From Shewanella dokdonensis (GTDB lineage Bacteria > Pseudomonadota > Gammaproteobacteria > Enterobacterales > Shewanellaceae), in assembly GCF_018394335.1 (NCBI RefSeq), contig NZ_CP074572.1, positions 1,302,001 through 1,366,000 of the forward strand: 64,000 nucleotides of DNA, read 5' to 3'. A model generated the notes under the pieces. That model did not search any database. It was given only the letters and a program-made list of their open reading frames with translations, and was not told the origin of the DNA. A program made the translations under genes and the position numbers. Shown here piece after piece: positions 31,828 to 44,306 of the stretch; within the stretch, counting starts at the first letter, position 1, and every line of letters begins with the position of its first letter.

Positions 31828-33980
31828 TGCTGCTCCTTGAGGGTTTTCGGCCAAGTAAAACAGAAGCGACTGCCACGCCCTTCCGACTCCAACCAGATGC
31901 GGCCACCAAAACTTTCTACACACTTTCTGACCAGTGATAATCCTAAACCGCTGCCCTCCACTTCATCACGTGGACGTAACGTCTGAAAAATGGCAAACAC
32001 CTTGTCATGAAATGCTTCCGGGATCCCGGGACCATCATCCGCAACGCAAAAGCAGTAATGGTCATGCTGTTCGCGGCAACTGACACAGATAACGCCGCCG
32101 TCTTTGTCATGATGTTTGATGGCGTTGCTAAACAGATTGCGAAATACCAACTCCAACGGCACTCTGGCAGTGACAAATTCCGGTAGCTCAGTTTCGATTT
32201 CCAAATGGTAACTGGGCTGCATATTGACCAGCGAAAAGACCTCATCGACCAATTGGCGGGTGTCGGTCATGACCAGTTGCGCATCGACGCGACCGATGCG
32301 GGAAAATGTCAGCAGTCCATCCAGCAGCAATTCCATCCGTTGCACCCGGCTGCGGATCAAGCGCAGATACTTCTGCACTGTGTCACTCGCATTATCAGCT
32401 AAGTCCTCCGAAAGCCAATCAGACAGCTGTTCAATGCCCCGTAGCGGTGATTTGAGGTCATGGGAGGCAATATAAGCGAAACTATCAAGCTCACTGTTAA
32501 TCCGCTCCAACTCGGTAGTATGGCGAGCCTTTTCCTGCTCAACTTGCTTGCGCTGCGAAATATCGTTAATGGTGGCCAGAACCGCCGGGCCATTGCTGAA
32601 CATGACGGGAGTCAGACCAACTTCAACCGCCACCAGCGAACCATCACTGCATTGGCCATAAAGATCGTCACGACTGGACATATTTTTGGCTATTGGCTGC
32701 TGAAAATACTTCGTCATATAGTGACTGTGATGGCTGTGCTGTGCTGCTGGCAACAACATGTTGATCCCTTGGCCAAGCATTTCATCGCGGGAGTATTTAA
32801 ACAACTGCTCGGCATGCGCATTCACCAGCGTCATCACGCCGTTATGGTCAACGATGACCATCGCGGAAGGTGATGCTTCAATCACGAGTCGGAAACGTTC
32901 TTCGTTCTCTAGTAATGCCTGTGCTAACTGGCTTTCTTTGAAACGCGCCTTGGCGTTGTGATACAGAAAATAAAACAGCAAGATCCAAAACGAGCCCCCA
33001 AATGCCAGTAACAATGCGCGTTGCAACGATTCAGTGGCAGAGACATAACTAGTAGTGCTGTGGGTCACCAGCAACCACTGGTGCCCGCCAATCTCCAGCA
33101 ATGTTTCATTGTTATGGTAAATCGCCGCTGGGCGCGGGCTGCTGCGATACATCAACTCGGCTCCGTCAGCTGCAGTTCCATCGTAAATCTCTAACTGCAA
33201 CATCGAAAAACGATCGCCAATAATGTTCTCCATCAGATTATTCATGCGAAACGGGGCATAGACCATACCTTGCGCCTGGCGCTGACCATTGGGGTTTTCC
33301 TTAAACAGCGGCAGATACATCAGAAATCCCGCTTGTTGATCCTGACCCGTTTCCTGCACTAAGGTTATCCGCCCAGAAATGGCCGCTTCTCCGGTAGCCA
33401 GCGCTCGGTCTATCGCTTTGCGCCGTACTGGCTCAGAGTACATGTCGTAGCCAAAGGCCCGCCGATTACGCCAGTCGAATGGTTCTAAGTATACAATCGC
33501 CAAATACCGCTCCCGTTGGCCTTCAGGGTGAATTTGATAATCTAGAAACCCCTCATTCCGAATGGCTTGCTCTTCTGGTGCCACCTGCGCAGCAGTTAGA
33601 AACTGGCTGTAGCCCATGCCCTGAATGCCTGGATAGAACTCGTTCAAGCGGGCGTTTAGCACATAATGATGCCACTCCTCTCGGGTAACATTGCTGGAAG
33701 ACATAAAGAGCCCCAGACCACCACGCAACACCTGCTCGTATGTGCGCATCCTGTCGCTGATAGCATTTTTCAGCAGCCGTGTTTGAAATTCAAAACGCTC
33801 CTGCCCACGTTGCTCAATGTAAAAATTGAACAGATAACCACCAACCAGAATAAACACCAACGCAAATGCCATCACTAACCACAATGACAACGGAATTGAA
33901 AACTCAGGAAATTCCTGGTCTATTTTTTGGGGATCAGAACTGACAGCAACCTTTACCATCCGAGGCAACTCATCCTTCAA
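31824..33980 (-). CDS. CHASE-PAS sensor histidine kinase
   Basis: A 718-residue membrane sensor kinase. A helix near residues 30-53 (LWLVMAFALVFILVGGYLF) and another near 325-345 frame a periplasmic CHASE domain (QGMGYSQFLTA, RRAFGYDMYSEPVRRKAIDRA, GRITLVQETG). A PAS domain follows (RLVIEASPSAMVIVDHNGVM). The HisKA box is IASHDLKSPLRGIEQL with the phospho-acceptor His. The ATPase has the N box FRNLFSNAIKHHDKDGG, VADDGPGIPEAF and EGSGLGLSLVRKCVESFGG. The ligand is unknown. It is the first of three co-directional genes: kinase, REC protein and REC-GGDEF-EAL protein. Confidence 0.93.
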   Translation of the reverse strand: MKDELPRMVKVAVSSDPQKIDQEFPEFSIPLSLWLVMAFALVFILVGGYLFNFYIEQRGQERFEFQTRLLKNAISDRMRTYEQVLRGGLGLFMSSSNVTREEWHHYVLNARLNEFYPGIQGMGYSQFLTAAQVAPEEQAIRNEGFLDYQIHPEGQRERYLAIVYLEPFDWRNRRAFGYDMYSEPVRRKAIDRALATGEAAISGRITLVQETGQDQQAGFLMYLPLFKENPNGQRQAQGMVYAPFRMNNLMENIIGDRFSMLQLEIYDGTAADGAELMYRSSPRPAAIYHNNETLLEIGGHQWLLVTHSTTSYVSATESLQRALLLAFGGSFWILLFYFLYHNAKARFKESQLAQALLENEERFRLVIEASPSAMVIVDHNGVMTLVNAHAEQLFKYSRDEMLGQGINMLLPAAQHSHHSHYMTKYFQQPIAKNMSSRDDLYGQCSDGSLVAVEVGLTPVMFSNGPAVLATINDISQRKQVEQEKARHTTELERINSELDSFAYIASHDLKSPLRGIEQLSDWLSEDLADNASDTVQKYLRLIRSRVQRMELLLDGLLTFSRIGRVDAQLVMTDTRQLVDEVFSLVNMQPSYHLEIETELPEFVTARVPLELVFRNLFSNAIKHHDKDGGVICVSCREQHDHYCFCVADDGPGIPEAFHDKVFAIFQTLRPRDEVEGSGLGLSLVRKCVESFGGRIWLESEGRGSRFCFTWPKTLKEQQ

Positions 33981-34252
33981 GTGTCAACAGATGAAGTCTG
34001 GTAGTTAATTGAAAAAATCAAGATCTCGGACAAGTCGTGGCGGGCAGTCATAGCGTGTTGACGCATAGTGTCAAATTGTTGCAGCGATCGCACTTTAGCA
34101 ACCACGCAATTGCTAAATTAGCGGCTAAGGGAACGAAACGATTGCCGGAGAGCAACAAAAATATTTTGCAGTTCTGACGAATATTTTTTGCTTTGCAGCC
34201 GCATGTTTTTTGGCTAGAAATTTCGCATATATCTGTCATACAGGAGTTCTTT

Positions 34253-34435
34253 ATGGCCCATATAGTTGACTTAGTACCCAACGATGCAGAAATCGAAGCG
34301 ATGACCCATCCTAAAAACCGCCAAGCGGAGCGCGTGCTGAAACACAGACGCGAGGTAAAACGCCGTCTTGAAGATTATCTGGAGCGCCTACAACTGCGTA
34401 AGGCGCTCGCACTGGATGATGATGAAGAGTTTTAA
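34253..34435 (+). CDS. Small charged protein, PA3496-like family
   Basis: A 60-residue, highly charged protein: MAHIVDLVPNDAEIEAM, then a basic-acidic stretch QAERVLKHRREVKRRLEDYL and ALALDDDEEF at the end. AGGAG lies six bases before the ATG, so I chose 34253 over an upstream in-frame start. It resembles the PA3496 family (sometimes called putative envelope integrity protein), by recall, not search. A hairpin follows immediately and overlaps the end of the convergent PDC-domain gene. Function unknown. Confidence 0.6.
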   Translation: MAHIVDLVPNDAEIEAMTHPKNRQAERVLKHRREVKRRLEDYLERLQLRKALALDDDEEF

Positions 34436-34438
34436 CTG

Positions 34439-34463
34439 AAACAGGGCGTTAGCCCTGTTTTCC
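34439..34463. terminator. Bidirectional hairpin after the PA3496-like gene
   Basis: AAACAGGGC and GCCCTGTTT pair around GTTA, followed by T residues. It overlaps the last codons of the convergent PDC-domain gene. Confidence 0.75.
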
Positions 34464-35416
34464 TTTCATATTATAGTTTTGCTGAGTTAACAGCATCTCG
34501 GCTTTAGCCCCTAGGTATACGTACAAACCCAGCGCAATCAATAACCCGACCACGGCCAACATCATCATGATAGCCCCTTGAATATATTCAACTTCCCCCA
34601 ATGATGCTTTAAACATTGTCAGCAGCGCTTCAATGGAGATGGCAATCAGAATCGTAGAGACAAAGCGAGTAATCGTACGGCGCGTAGAGCTGTGCCTGAA
34701 GATATCTTTATGCATCAGCACTTCCTCTTCGAGAATGGTCTTACCAAGATCAAACACCGCCAACGCCAGCGTAATGAAGATGATAATGCCGAAGGGTTTA
34801 AGTGAGTCATGCTGTAAATCGCCGCCCAGCATCAACAGATGCCAGATATCCCGAGCAGCAATCGACATCAACACCGCCACAATAATAAACAGCCCGGCCA
34901 CTAATAAGGCATAAACGGCTTTAAATAATGGGGTCACTTTACGGCGAGTACTGTCTCCCATCATAAATTCAATCAAGCGGGTGAGATTGATATCGACCAC
35001 CACATACCCCTTCTTCCCGGATGCTAACGTCAGCGCCAAAGATGCCGACAGGCATAGTTGACCAGAGGCATTGGAAAGATAAGGCTGGGTAATCTGGGTG
35101 CCAGTTTTATCGCGAACATTGAGGTAATAAGGGCGTTGACTGCGGTCAGGGCTCTCCCCACAGATAACAGCTTAACCTGTTGATTGATCAACGCCAGGTT
35201 GGGACTGATCTGTCGCCCAGAATTGTCCAGCAGATACATCAATTCCACAAACGGATAACGCGCGGCGACATCACTAAAAACCTTTATCGCTTTGCCTGTA
35301 TCATCAAACAGTTGCGTATCCGACATCCCGGTCAGAATCGACTCCAGCAGCTCATGTACCAGCGTTTCATATTCATGATAACGCTCAATGACACTGAGAT
35401 AGCTCATACTTGCCAT
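34449..35416 (-). CDS. PDC-sensor domain membrane protein without a clear output (frame break)
   Basis: The repaired 322-residue protein begins with an apparently cytosolic, PDC/Cache-like region (HELLESILTGMSDTQLFDDT, FVELMYLLDNSGRQISPNL, then YYLNVRDKTGTQITQPYLS and GYVVVDINLTRLIEF). The second half has four hydrophobic stretches, including LLVAGLFIIVAVLMSI, IIIFITLALAVFDLG and AIMMMLAVVGLLIALGLYVY. No kinase, cyclase or methyl-accepting domain is visible. The frame breaks at C4 35156-35159 and one added base restores it. Similar proteins are annotated in Shewanella as PDC sensor proteins. It may modulate partners within the membrane. Confidence 0.72.
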
Positions 35417-37628
<2,212 letters not shown>

Positions 37629-37643
37629 TCGCTGATTAAGTTA

Positions 37644-37670
37644 AAAGGGCAGCTGCCGCTGCCCTTTCTA
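37644..37670. terminator. Terminator between the M4 protease and the alanine symporter
   Basis: AAAGGGCAGC and GCTGCCCTTT pair around TGCC. It lies between two convergent genes and is likely bidirectional. Confidence 0.8.
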
Positions 37671-37683
37671 ATGAGATAAATAC

Positions 37684-39057
37684 TCACACTGATTTTTCTG
37701 CTGCCAACGCTTTCTGCTTTGTAAAATATTCGCGGGTCAAGCGGAATACTACTGGGCTCAACAGCAGCAAGGCGATCAGATTTGGCAATGCCATCATCGC
37801 ATTGAGGGTATCCGCCAGCAGCCAGATAAATTCCAGTTTTGCAATCGCCCCAATAGGCACCACCAGCGTAAAGATCAAACGAAACGGCTTGATGGCATTA
37901 ACACCGAACAAGAACTGCACACATTTCTCGCTGTAAAAACTCCAGCCAAGAATGGTGGTAAAAGCAAATATGGCCAAGGCTACCGCCACCACATAATTGC
38001 CAATAGGGAAGGCGTGACTGAAGGCATAAGATGTCAGCGCAGCACCGTTTTCACCTGAACTCCAAGCACCGGAAACCACAATGGCCAAGCCGGTAATAGA
38101 ACAGACAACAAGGGTATCAATAAAGGTACCGAGCATCGCCACTAACCCCTGCGTGACCGGGTTATTGGTCTGCGCGGCCGCATGCGCAATCGGCGCACTA
38201 CCAAGGCCTGGCTTCGTTGGAAAAACCCCTCTGGCAACCCCATAACGGATAGCAGCCCAAACCGCGGCCCCAGCGAAACCGCCTTGCGCGGCTACCGGTG
38301 TAAAAGCACTTTTGACCACCAGCGCAAACGCCGCAGGAATATCATCGATATAAACCACTAATACCGCTAGGCCAGACACCACGTAAAAAATGGTCATCAG
38401 CGGTACCAGTTTGCCGGCAACATCAGCAATGCGTTTGATGCCGCCCATCAATACTGCCCCGACTAATAACATCATCACCACCCCGGTGATCCAGGGAGCA
38501 ATGTGAAAGTTAGCAGACAATGCGTCAGCAACAGAGTTTGCCTGCACCGTATTACCAATACCAAAGCCAGCAAAAGCGCCGAAAAAGGCAAATAAAGTGC
38601 CCAGCCAAGTCCATTTACTGCCCAGACCATTCTTGATGTAGTACATCGGCCCACCGATATGGTTGCCGTGTTCATCTTCTTCACGGTATTTCACCGCCAG
38701 CACGGCTTCAGAAAACTTAGTTGCCATACCAACCAGAGCGGTACACCACATCCAGAACAACGCACCAGGGCCGCCCACCGCAATGGCGGTTGCCACACCC
38801 GCGATATTACCGGTACCAATAGTGGCTGACAGCGAAGTCATCAAAGCGTTAAAGGGACTGATCTGCCCTTTCACATCGGCATCTTTTTCAGGAATACGAC
38901 CCGACCAAAGCAATTTAAAACCAGTACCTAGCTTCAGCACGGGCATTAATTTCAGACCAACCGAGAGAAACAATCCTACGCCGAGGATCATCACCAGCAT
39001 GGGCACACCCCAAACCAGTGAATTAATTTGATTGACCAACGAGACTATGACTTCCAT
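37684..39057 (-). CDS. Sodium:alanine/glycine symporter (AGCS family)
   Basis: A 457-residue multi-spanning transporter that couples Na+ to uptake of alanine or glycine. The family signatures are SPFNALMTSLSATIGTGNIAG, GGPGALFWMWCTALVGMATK, VKYREEDEHGNHIGGPMYYI and RYGVARGVFPTKPGLGSAP. About eleven hydrophobic helices are visible. GAGG lies five bases before the ATG. I looked for a glycine riboswitch upstream (39058-39222), common before this family in some bacteria, and did not see one. EamA transporter genes lie upstream in the same direction. Confidence 0.93.
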   Translation of the reverse strand: MEVIVSLVNQINSLVWGVPMLVMILGVGLFLSVGLKLMPVLKLGTGFKLLWSGRIPEKDADVKGQISPFNALMTSLSATIGTGNIAGVATAIAVGGPGALFWMWCTALVGMATKFSEAVLAVKYREEDEHGNHIGGPMYYIKNGLGSKWTWLGTLFAFFGAFAGFGIGNTVQANSVADALSANFHIAPWITGVVMMLLVGAVLMGGIKRIADVAGKLVPLMTIFYVVSGLAVLVVYIDDIPAAFALVVKSAFTPVAAQGGFAGAAVWAAIRYGVARGVFPTKPGLGSAPIAHAAAQTNNPVTQGLVAMLGTFIDTLVVCSITGLAIVVSGAWSSGENGAALTSYAFSHAFPIGNYVVAVALAIFAFTTILGWSFYSEKCVQFLFGVNAIKPFRLIFTLVVPIGAIAKLEFIWLLADTLNAMMALPNLIALLLLSPVVFRLTREYFTKQKALAAEKSV

Positions 39058-39222
39058 CCAAACCTCATGTCTTTGTTATTGTTATAAATGTCATGCCAAA
39101 CGAGGTTTTTTATAAACCAAGGCTAGGCACAATGAAGCCTCAGGTTACAACGAATGGTTAACAATTGGAAATAACCAATGTCAACCGTGCTGGCATCTTC
39201 TGTAAGCCGATGTTTGTATGCG

Positions 39223-40186
39223 TTAGTTTTGCTGGCAACGGCGTTGGCGTTGCTGCCAGTGAGGTAACAATTGCACCAACATCACGGAGAGCACGATAAG
39301 TACCACACCCGTTTGTGATAACAGATTCAGCGAGGTTGCAGCAAAACTGTCACGCCACCAGCCTAACTGCACCACCAGATCGGTAGCGGCAAAGCTCAAT
39401 ACGGGTGTCAGCGCCATCAACGCGCCCACTTGCGCGGCTGGCCAATATTTCATTGCCTGCCCAAAGCAGCCATAAGCCACTAAGGTGCTCACCGCACAGA
39501 AAATCGCAATCCACCACTGTTCAGTATGCATATGGTAAAACTGCGAGATATCACTGAAAGGCAATAACACAGGTAAAGCAAAACCGTAGATAAACAGCAG
39601 CACATTCGCCGGAGACAAGCGACGCCCCAATGACTTCTGCAACAAGGCATAACTGACCCAACTGATCACTGATAGCTGCACAATGGCCACCCCGATCAGT
39701 ATCTTGCCACTACCGCTGGCGCCGCTAAGGAACGGATTGAAAAACAACAACATGCCAATGGCAAGCGCAGAGAAACACAATAACTGCATCCGCGAAAAAC
39801 GCTCACCAAAAAATAGCACGCCGCCTAAAGCCAGAAAAAACGATGAGGTCTGAAAATTGAGCTGCACCGTGCCGGGGCCAGATATTTCAAGGCAAACACA
39901 AAGCTCACATAGTTGCCGATAAGCAACAGCGCCGCCAGCGCCAGTTTCAACCAATCTCGTCGACGTAACTGGGCAAACTGTTGCAAACCACCAAGCAACC
40001 ATTGCTGCAATAGCGTAACCACAAATGCGACACCAAAGCGGAACCACGTCAGGGTAACAGGATCGATAAACTCCGCAGACAATTTCAGGGCAATAGGCAT
40101 TACCCCCAAAATATGACCGTGGTGGACATAAATATCAGCCCCAAACGGGCAGCACTAGCAGACAAGGAAGACTCCGGAACGCGCAT
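39223..40186 (-). CDS. EamA/DMT-family transporter (two frame breaks)
   Basis: The repaired 321-residue protein is a ten-helix drug/metabolite transporter of the EamA (RhaT) type. Segments are STTVIFWGVMPIALKLSAEF, DPVTLTWFRFGVAF, NYVSFVFALKYLAPGTVQL, FFLALGGVLFFGERFS and VALPVLLP-like FALPVLLPFSDISQF, ending in LNLLSQTGVVLIVLS. Breaks lie at G4 39874-39877 and C5 40103-40107, one missing base each. The start is uncertain. ATG 40186 is the first in the repaired frame; a later ATG (about 40126) is possible. Substrate unknown. Confidence 0.82.
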
Positions 40187-40310
40187 GAGACACAACTGCA
40201 GGGAAGGATTCGCGAACAGCGACTGTGCCGAACCGCTATATTTTGCCGAAACACTAGGCTATCGCCAAGCGCTATCCGCGCAGAGTCTTAGATTTTACCT
40301 AAGCTGCGCC

Positions 40311-41741
40311 TCAATTCAGCCAAGCTAAATGGGGCAACTGTGTCAAATCCATCTTGTCAGCCAGATTAACAATGACTACCTCGGCATTGCCTTCCTCACG
40401 CAATACCTGTTGCAGCGTTTCCTGTGCGGTTGGTTCGCCGTGCACCAGTAAGAGTGGCGGAGCATTGTTGAAATGGCGATACCAGCGTAATAACTCCTGC
40501 TGATCGGCATGGGCTGACAATCCACCAACCGTATGGATCAACGCATTTACTGGCACACTTTCACCATGCACAGTTAACTCAGTGGCACCATCGACTAACA
40601 AACGCCCGGGAGTTCCCCGCGCCTGGAAGCCACAGATGATAATGTCACACTCAGAACGGAACAGGTTATGTGCCAGATGGCTGCGAATGCGACCACCGTT
40701 ACACATGCCGCTGCCAGCAATGATAATCAGCCCCTGATGAATATGGTTCAATGCCTTGGATTCTTCGGTGCTCTGGATAAACTGCACCTTACTGAGTAAT
40801 GGATGATTACCAGGATTGAACTGCACAAAATGGCGGAAATCTTCATCCATCAAGGGATAATTACGCACATATACTTTCGTGGCCTCAATGGCCATGGGGC
40901 TGTCGAGGCAGATTTGCCAACGGCTGAGATCCCACTCTTTAGCATAAAGGTGGAAGAGGTACAGCAACTCCTGCGCGCGCCCGACTGAAAAGGCCGGGAT
41001 TAGAATATTGCCGCGACTTTCACTGAGCGCCTTGGCAAAAATAGCCTTCAACTCATCGATTGTGGCCTGCCAACTCCGGTGACAACGGTCGCCATAAGTG
41101 CTTTCCATCAACACCAGATCCGCGTCATCGATTAAGGTAGGATCGCGTAAAATTGGCATGCCGGCGCGCCCGAGATCGCCACTGAACACCAGTTTTTTCT
41201 GACAGGTACCATCGTCCAGCCACAGCTCCAATATCGCTGAACCAAGAATATGTCCGGCATCACTCAAGCACACGCTGATACCGGGGACAGGTTCAAAACG
41301 TACGCCGTATTCCAGTGGTACAAAATGCTGCAAGACCATATCGACATCTTGCTCATCAAACAGCGGCACCAATGGCGGCAGATCCTGTTTTAAGCGCTTT
41401 TCATTTTCCCTTTCGAGCTGGCGCTGTTGCAACGATGCCGCATCGCGCAGCATAAAAGCACATAGCTCCGCAGTCGCTTTTTGAGTATAAATGGGGCCGT
41501 CATAACCGCGTTTCATCAATAAGGGCAGACGACCAGAATGGTCAATGTGCGCGTGGCTGAGCACCACCGCCGTAATAGTATGTGGGTCAAATGCGAAAGG
41601 TTCGTGGTTACGCAGCTCGTCTTTTTTACCGCCCTGGATTAAACCGCAATCCAGCAATAGCTGCGCACCATTCAGTTCCAGTAGGTGACAGGAACCCGTT
41701 ACTTCTCCTGTGGCTCCCAAGCATTGCAGCGTCATAGTCAT
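40311..41741 (-). CDS. Metallo-beta-lactamase / beta-CASP hydrolase (CPSF73-like)
   Basis: A 476-residue MBL-fold hydrolase with the beta-CASP insert, a family acting on RNA. The zinc motif VVLSHAHIDHSGRLPLL, the DAGHILGSAILEL loop, VFSGDLGRAGMPIL and LMESTYGDR match RNA-processing MBL proteins. The beta-CASP parts are SVGRAQELLYLFHLY, GMCNGGRIRSHL and the last His in TVHGESVPVNALIHTVGGLS with AHADQQELLRW. GGAG lies seven bases before the ATG. It follows arsJ in the same direction with a 76-base gap, so it may be read from the arsenic operon. Target RNA unknown. Confidence 0.92.
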   Translation of the reverse strand: MTMTLQCLGATGEVTGSCHLLELNGAQLLLDCGLIQGGKKDELRNHEPFAFDPHTITAVVLSHAHIDHSGRLPLLMKRGYDGPIYTQKATAELCAFMLRDAASLQQRQLERENEKRLKQDLPPLVPLFDEQDVDMVLQHFVPLEYGVRFEPVPGISVCLSDAGHILGSAILELWLDDGTCQKKLVFSGDLGRAGMPILRDPTLIDDADLVLMESTYGDRCHRSWQATIDELKAIFAKALSESRGNILIPAFSVGRAQELLYLFHLYAKEWDLSRWQICLDSPMAIEATKVYVRNYPLMDEDFRHFVQFNPGNHPLLSKVQFIQSTEESKALNHIHQGLIIIAGSGMCNGGRIRSHLAHNLFRSECDIIICGFQARGTPGRLLVDGATELTVHGESVPVNALIHTVGGLSAHADQQELLRWYRHFNNAPPLLLVHGEPTAQETLQQVLREEGNAEVVIVNLADKMDLTQLPHLAWLN

Positions 41742-41817
41742 AAGCCATCTCCGCCAGCTATCCTTTAAGTTAATCCTACGCGCTATTACAAGAAAAAGCC
41801 TGTTTCATCTGGCATTT

Positions 41818-43025
41818 TTACTGTTTTGGCAAGGCAAACGAGATAGCAAACGTGAGTAATAACAAGCCACTACTGAACCACAAACAGGCATTCAACCCAT
41901 ATTGCTGATACAACAAGCCTGAAAGCACTGTGCCCAGCAAGCGCCCAGCGGCATTCGCCATATAGTAAAAACCGACATCCAGCGACACCCCATCTTCACT
42001 GGCATAGTGCACAATCAGAAAACTGTGCAACGAGGAATTCACCGCAAACACCGCCCCAAACAGCCACAAACCGCCCAGTAACCACCAATGAGGGTCGGTC
42101 CCGGTCTGCAACGCCAAGGCAATACCTGCCGGTAACATCATGAGTAATGCCACCCAGCCTACCGCGGCACTACGACCAGGCACTGCCGCAGCGTCTTTCA
42201 TCGCGCTGGTAAGCATAGGTGCCAGTGCCTGCACTATGCCATATGCCATTACCCAACTGGCGAGAAAGGAACCCACCAGCCAGTTATCCCAGCCCAGATG
42301 CACACTTAAATACACGGGCACGGCCACCACAAACCACACATCGCGGGAAGCAAATAAACATAAACGCGCCGCAGACAAGATATTCACCGCGCGGCTTTTG
42401 GAAAAAATATCGCGAAATTTCGGTTTATTTTTAGCCTTGCCTAAATCCTGACGCAAGAGGAGCAGTGACAACTGCCAGACAACCAGCAATCCCAGTGCCA
42501 TCAGCAGCACTGCGCCTTCAAAACCTAATAGCGTCAGTAGCGCGCCGCCGAGGAAAAACCTACACCTTTCAGAGTATTTTTCGAGCCGGTCAGTAACGCC
42601 ACATAACGGTACAAGCGACCTTGCGTATCATTGCCGCTGACCAGCGTTTTCACCGCACTCTTGGCACTCATTTTATTGAGATCTTTGGCAATTCCAGACA
42701 TGGCCTGCGCCGCCATCACCCACGGCACCGTCAACCAGGCCGTTGGCACCAGCAACATCGCCAGCGCGATAATCTGTATGCCAAGACCTAGGTTCATGGT
42801 GCGATTGAGGCCGATTCTGGCACCGAGCCAGCCTCCCAGCAGATTAGTGACAACGCCAAAAAACTCATAAAACAGAAATAACATGGCAATCGACAGCGCG
42901 CTGTACCCCAAGTCATTGAAATACAGCACTACCAGCATGCGTAGTGCGCCATCTGTCAGCGTGAACGCCCAATAATTACCGGTAATAATCAAATACTGCC
43001 GCAGCGCCGGACTCACGGAAGCCAT
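41818..43025 (-). CDS. arsJ: Organoarsenical efflux transporter ArsJ (frame break)
   Basis: ArsJ is a major-facilitator exporter of 1-arseno-3-phosphoglycerate, the product that the neighbouring GAPDH makes from arsenate. The repaired protein has 402 residues. Segments include NYWAFTLTDGALRMLVVLYF, YEFFGVVTNLLGGWLGARIG, QAMSGIAKDLNKMSAKSAVK, the motif LTGSKNTLKGVGFFLGGALL and ARLCLFASRDVWFVVAVPVY, which are ArsJ-like. The frame breaks at A5 42554-42558 and one added base restores it. The ATG overlaps the GAPDH stop (TAATG), so the two are translationally coupled, as usual for arsJ. Confidence 0.9.
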
Positions 43026-44044
43026 TAATGAGCGACTCCACTGTCGGCCTGACCGACCAGCACTGCCAGTTCGGCGGTACGATTGGCATAGCCCCATTCA
43101 TTGTCGTACCAGCAATACAACTTCAACTGGGTACCGTTGATCACCATAGTCGACAAGGCATCAATGATGCTGGAGCGTGGATCGGTACGATAGTCCACTG
43201 ACACCAACGGCCGTTCTTCATAACCGAGAATGCCTTTCAGTTCGCCGTCCGCAGCTTCACGCAGTAACCGATTCACCTCAGCTTCAGTCGTTGGCCGTTG
43301 CAGTTCAAACACACAATCGGTCAACGAGGCGTTGGCTAGCGGGATCCTCACCGCATGACCATTCAGCTTGCCCTTGAGTTCCGGGAAGATATGGGTAATC
43401 GCCGTGGCGCTGCCAGTAGTGGTCGGGATCAGACTCTCACCACACGCACGGGCACGGCGCAAGTCTTTATGCGGCGCATCAAGAATCGTCTGGGTATTGG
43501 TTAAATCATGAATGGTGGTCATTGAGCCATGGCGGATCCCCAGTTTTTCGTGGATCACTTTCACTACCGGTGCCAGACAGTTAGTGGTACAGGAAGCAGC
43601 CGTGACAATGGGGTGCAATGCCGGATCAAATAACTGCTGGTTCACCCCCATCACCACATTGAGTACACCTTCCTCTTTGACGGGTGCAGTAACCACGACC
43701 CGTTTCACCCCTTGTTGCAAATAAGCTTGCAGCAGCGCCTTACTGCGCATTTTGCCAGAAGCTTCAATCACCACATCGCAGCCGGACCAGTCGCCATCGG
43801 CAATGGCCTTGTTGGCGCTCACCGCAATCACTTTACCATCAATCTGTAACTGTTCGCCGTTGGCGCTAATCTGTCGCCGCCAGCGACCGTGCACCGAATC
43901 AAACTCCAGCAAATGCGCCAGGGTGGCAGCACTACCAGCCGGATCGTTGATCTGCACAAACTCCAGTTCTGGCCATTCCCAGGCAGCACGTAATACCAGT
44001 CGACCAATACGGCCAAAGCCATTGATGCCTACACGGATCGTCAT
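43025..44044 (-). CDS. ArsJ-associated glyceraldehyde-3-phosphate dehydrogenase
   Basis: This 339-residue GAPDH belongs to the arsenic-linked type. With arsenate it makes 1-arseno-3-phosphoglycerate, which ArsJ then exports, giving arsenate resistance. The NAD motif [16 protein letters not shown] starts the protein, the catalytic Cys lies in [17 protein letters not shown], and [20 protein letters not shown] and the C-terminal [11 protein letters not shown] are present. Substrate specificity in vivo is inferred from the arsJ overlap. It lies 15 bases downstream of the thioredoxin-fold gene in a five-gene operon. Confidence 0.92.
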   Translation of the reverse strand: MTIRVGINGFGRIGRLVLRAAWEWPELEFVQINDPAGSAATLAHLLEFDSVHGRWRRQISANGEQLQIDGKVIAVSANKAIADGDWSGCDVVIEASGKMRSKALLQAYLQQGVKRVVVTAPVKEEGVLNVVMGVNQQLFDPALHPIVTAASCTTNCLAPVVKVIHEKLGIRHGSMTTIHDLTNTQTILDAPHKDLRRARACGESLIPTTTGSATAITHIFPELKGKLNGHAVRIPLANASLTDCVFELQRPTTEAEVNRLLREAADGELKGILGYEERPLVSVDYRTDPRSSIIDALSTMVINGTQLKLYCWYDNEWGYANRTAELAVLVGQADSGVAH

Positions 44045-44059
44045 CGGATATCCTCGTCC

Positions 44060-44296
44060 TTATTTGGCCAACCAAGCTTCAATCTGTGCTTTCTGTGGCA
44101 TAGAACCGCTGTGCACTACCTGTTCATCGATGACCACGGCCGGGGTGCTCATCACACCGTAACCCATGATCACTTCTGGGTTGGTTTCTTTGCTGACGGT
44201 AGCAGCAACACCTTGTTCTTTCACCACTTCAGCAATCAGCTCTGCGGTTTTGACACATTTAGTACAACCACTTCCTAACACAATGATCTTTTTCAT
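44060..44296 (-). CDS. Small thioredoxin-fold protein (redox-active disulfide type)
   Basis: A 78-residue thioredoxin-fold protein. The redox motif is GSGCTKCVKTAELIAEV (CxxC). The cis-Pro region is MSTPAVVIDEQVVHSGSMP. Such proteins (TIGR00412 type) commonly sit next to DUF318/ArsP-like permeases. GGAG lies six bases before the ATG. It is placed between the permease and GAPDH, so it may donate electrons for a metal(loid) transport or reduction step. That role is an inference from context. Confidence 0.88.
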   Translation of the reverse strand: MKKIIVLGSGCTKCVKTAELIAEVVKEQGVAATVSKETNPEVIMGYGVMSTPAVVIDEQVVHSGSMPQKAQIEAWLAK

Positions 44297-44306
44297 ATTT
44301 TGCTCC

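Noticed and set aside
39058-39222. Possible glycine riboswitch before the alanine symporter
   Set aside because: I looked for the paired conserved segments of the aptamer and did not find them.
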